Shown piece after piece: positions 13,815-15,624 of a stretch of DNA of 15,624 bases; position 1 is the stretch's first letter, and the number at the start of each line of letters is the position of its first letter. The position numbers and the translations under genes were made by a program. Origin of the DNA: Halarsenatibacter sp964462585. GTDB taxonomy: Bacteria; Bacillota; Halanaerobiia; Halanaerobiales; Halarsenatibacteraceae. The notes under the pieces are model-generated. The model searched no databases and was not told the origin of the DNA. It saw only the letters and a program-made list of their open reading frames with translations. Where the stretch lies: positions 1 through 15,624 of the forward strand of contig CAYXAK010000044.1 in assembly GCA_964462585.1 (NCBI GenBank). Reading direction: 5' to 3'.

Positions 13815-13886
13815 TGGAGGAGGGTCCGGGAGTTACACCCAGCTGCACAGGGTTAGAGCCTGTGTGATCATTCCGATCAACCCTCC
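13815..13886 (-). tRNA. pylT: tRNA-Pyl (anticodon CUA)
   Basis: The 72-nt gene folds as a tRNA-Pyl. The acceptor stem is GGAGGGU/ACCCUCC. A single base joins it to the 4-bp D stem GAUC/GAUC with a 5-nt loop. The 6-bp anticodon stem CACAGG/CCUGUG has loop CUCUAAC and anticodon CUA at 13854-13856. The variable region is very short, and the T arm is CUGGG/CCCGG. The long anticodon stem, minimal D loop, missing linker bases and lack of GG and TTC motifs are hallmarks of tRNA-Pyl and exclude an ordinary suppressor tRNA. CCA is encoded. The discriminator base reads U rather than the G usual in tRNA-Pyl. It decodes the UAG in mttB. Confidence 0.96.
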
Positions 13887-13894
13887 TCAAGAAT

Positions 13895-13956
13895 CTGTCA
13901 GAGATCTTCCATCTCAGAGATGGCTCTGCACCCCCTACTGCGGAAGATCCCGACAG
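13895..13956 (-). ncRNA. Long hairpin in the 5' leader of pylT
   Basis: On the minus strand CUGUC-GGG-AUCUUCC pairs with GGAAGAU-CUCU-GACAG (12 bp around one internal loop). An inner hairpin CCAUCU/AGAUGG, with a 3-nt loop, competes for part of the same bases, so two alternative folds exist. It lies between the promoter and the tRNA, 9 nt before the mature 5' end, and has no U run. It could guide processing of the tRNA or control read-through into pylSn. The role is unknown. Confidence 0.5.
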
Positions 13957-13977
13957 ATATGCCAGCATGTATTTAAG

Positions 13978-14006
13978 ATTTTATCATGTTTGAGCTGTTA
14001 GAACAA
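13978..14006 (-). promoter_or_regulatory. Promoter of the pylT-pylSn-pylSc-pylB-pylC-pylD operon
   Basis: On the minus strand TTGTTC (14001-14006) and TAAAAT (13978-13983) are 17 bp apart. The -10 matches 5 of 6 consensus bases and the -35 matches 3 of 6. The predicted start is near 13971, just before the leader hairpin. It sits 27 bp after the mttB stop codon, and no terminator is seen between them, so the pyl genes may also be read from the mtt transcript. Confidence 0.55.
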
Positions 14007-14033
14007 GTGAGATGGAGATGTCGAGCTCCCGGT

Positions 14034-15494
14034 TTATTTGACGCTGTCCCTGATCTCCTGCAGTCTGTCCAGGACGGCATCATCCAGGGGTTCTGGCTCA
14101 TGTGTTTCCAGAATCTCTTTGGCCCTTTCCTCGGCTGTCTCCCGGGCTATTCTGCCTCCACCCTTTTCCCAGTTCTCTCTCATCTTGCGGTCGAAGATAT
14201 CGGCCCGGGCCTGTTCCTCATGCATGTAATCCAGTGTATGCTGCTGTGTGAGGAAATTACCACCCGGTTCCACATCTTTTATCTCCTCTACGGCCAGAGT
14301 ATCATCATTTACATCTATGCCCCGGACGACTCGCCTAACCATCTTGGTTATCTCGGCGTCCAGAACGAGCTGGGTATAGCTGAATGTAACACCAAGTTCC
14401 AGCATTCCCAGGCCGTAGATGAGATTTGAACCGCCCATGGCTGGCAGCATGGCGGTTATTGTCTTCTCATGGGCTGCCTGAGCATCGGGCTTTTTGGAGT
14501 CTGCCTAACCACCGGCAGTATAGCTGGGCAGATTATAGTAGCGGGCCAGTCTGGCCACACCGGCATTTGTCATGCCCATCTCCGGCGAGCCCACAGGAGC
14601 TGTCGATTCCTTCACATCGAATATGGTGGTCGAGCTTCCGTAGAGCACTGGTGCTCCTCTGCTGACCAGCTGGGCCAGAACTATGCCGGCCAGTACCTCG
14701 GCATTGTGGTCGACAAGTGTGCCGGCAATTGTCACGGGTGAGGTGGCTCCGGCCATGGCCATGGAGAGCACGTTGACGGGCACACCCGCCCGGGCACACT
14801 CGATGATGATTTGGGCCGCCTCACCGTGCAGCTCATAGGGGCTCTGGGGGCAGACCAGGGCGGATATGATCGGTCTCTCCCTCAGCTCATCCATGCCTCC
14901 TGTTATGGCCGCACCCATCTCGAAATACTTTTTGGCGTTCTCGCCGGAGGTGAGGTCTATATGCATGCAGTGTTTGCTGGTATTGGTCAGAAAAGCCTCC
15001 GCCTCATGCAGATCAATATTTTCCCGGGGACAGTCACCACCTGTAACCGCATGAGAATAGACATCTACCTGGTCCAGATTGTCGGCCAGGCGGGCGGTGT
15101 CGGCCACATCCTGTTTTATAGTATCCCGGTACTCTCCTGTTTCATAATCGTAGATCTTGACACCTGCACCGAAGGTGGTGAAATTAACCCGGCTGTCCCC
15201 CAGCACCACATCATGTTCGGGATCACGGCCGGCCAGCACAACCTCGGGTGGGGCTGAATCGATGGCGTCTTTGACAATATAGGGCGGAATTTTAACCCGG
15301 CCGTTACTTCTATTGACATCTGCACCGGCATCTTCATAATAATCCAGGGCCTCATCATTTGTCACATGTACACCCATTTTGGCCAGTGTTTCCAGTGTGG
15401 CATAATGAATCTGCTGCAGTTCATCTTCGCTGAACATATCCACACTGAAACCGTTTTTGACAGAATAGCTGGACTGTCGGTTTCTCACAGTCAT
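14034..15494 (-). CDS. mttB: Trimethylamine:corrinoid methyltransferase MttB, with in-frame UAG (pyrrolysine)
   Basis: MttB moves a methyl group from trimethylamine to the cobalt of its corrinoid protein MttC, using pyrrolysine in the active site. Read through one UAG, the gene encodes 486 residues, close to the usual length, with pyrrolysine at 330. The part before the UAG has FSEDELQQIHYATLETLAKMG near the start, VLYGSSTTIFDV and APVGSPEMGM, and ends NLPSYTAGG. The part after starts ADSKKPDAQAAHEKT and continues GGSNLIYGLGMLELG. Both halves match MttB family blocks on each side of the pyrrolysine. The real stop is UAA. GGGGGAGG lies 10 nt before the ATG. The gene follows mttC by 75 bp, as in a methylamine operon, and the pyl cassette follows it. 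A broken gene is unlikely, because no shift or loss occurs around the UAG. Confidence 0.95.
14505..14507 (-). other. UAG codon read as pyrrolysine in mttB
   Basis: The codon lies in the pattern LPSYTAGG-UAG-ADSKKPDAQ, the known pyrrolysine position in MttB (residue 330 here, 334 in the Methanosarcina protein). It keeps frame with both halves, and the complete pyl set lies next to it. The codon after it is GCA, and no other in-frame stop occurs before the UAA at 14034-14036. Confidence 0.95.
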
Positions 15495-15569
15495 ATTCTT
15501 GATGCCTCCCCCTTTGAATTCTTTGCTTCTAAAATTCTCTGCTGCTGTCCGGAAATTCAGGCTTAAGCT

Positions 15570-15624
15570 TTAAACCATATCCTGGACTAGATCTTTGGCC
15601 GAAGCGGCGTCAGGAGCCCAGCCA
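15570..15624 (-). CDS. mttC: C-terminal end of trimethylamine corrinoid protein MttC (partial)
   Basis: The last 17 codons of an open frame entering from the right edge read GWAPDAASAKDLVQDMV and end in UAA. This resembles the C-terminus of methylamine corrinoid proteins (typically GADGYAPDA followed by an amphipathic helix). The partner MttB is encoded 75 bp downstream, which makes the call reasonable despite the short stretch. The corrinoid-binding DXHXXG motif would lie outside the window. Confidence 0.7.
   Translation of the reverse strand, partial: GWAPDAASAKDLVQDMV

Noticed and set aside
13777..13968. Long N-terminal extension of pylSn in the same frame
   Set aside because: It would translate the whole tRNA-Pyl gene and the leader hairpin; the internal ATG at 13776 has a good ribosome site and matches the family start.
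14450..14507. mttB as a pseudogene or as two separate genes
   Set aside because: The interruption is a single UAG at the known pyrrolysine site with frame preserved on both sides, and a full pyl cassette is adjacent.
1..15624. CRISPR arrays, insertion sequences, rRNA, phage or integrase genes
   Set aside because: No spaced repeat arrays, transposase motifs, terminal inverted repeats or rRNA segments were seen on reading both strands.

Overview
The window reads like the chromosome of an anaerobic, salt-adapted, two-membraned (diderm) member of the Firmicutes, most plausibly Halanaerobiales-like. This is inference. It rests on three things: a split bacterial-type pyrrolysine system with trimethylamine methyltransferase genes (known from Acetohalobium and Desulfitobacterium), a chaperone-usher pilus cluster that needs an outer membrane, and very acidic secreted proteins. 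No rRNA or other taxonomic marker is present.

Left part (1-1598): the 5' end of an unrecognised minus-strand gene, then a divergent plus-strand CPA2/KefB-type cation:proton antiporter with its own sigma70-like promoter.

Middle part (1624-9376): a minus-strand chaperone-usher cluster. In transcription order it holds a small degenerate GGDEF-like protein, a major pilin candidate, a strong intergenic hairpin, a PapD-like chaperone, a large Ig-like/adhesin subunit, and an outer-membrane usher with carboxypeptidase-regulatory-like domains at its C-terminus. After the usher comes a structured leader resembling a c-di-GMP-I (GEMM) riboswitch, with an intrinsic terminator and a possible antiterminator pairing, and then a second pilin-like secreted subunit. 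Diverging from the cluster is a SARP/BTAD-type regulator. Its C-terminal domain is homologous to the small GGDEF-like protein at the head of the pilus operon. The shared intergenic region holds two promoters, a palindrome on a -10 box, a pair of 10-bp direct repeats 41 bp apart, and two hairpins.

Right part (9459-15624, all minus strand): a complete pyrrolysine cassette, promoter-leader hairpin-pylT-pylSn-pylSc-pylB-pylC-pylD. It lies downstream of mttB (trimethylamine:corrinoid methyltransferase with one in-frame UAG) and the last 17 codons of mttC. PylB, PylC and PylD make pyrrolysine from lysine. PylSc and PylSn charge tRNA-Pyl(CUA), which lets mttB be read to full length. MttB then passes the methyl group of trimethylamine to MttC.

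The points most worth a second look are: pylSn itself ends in UAG, followed in frame by a second UAG and then UAA just ahead of the pylSc start (possible auto-regulatory read-through); pylC appears to start at a CUG; the riboswitch-like leader lies inside a pilus cluster; and the regulator and its neighbour share a degenerate GGDEF domain.
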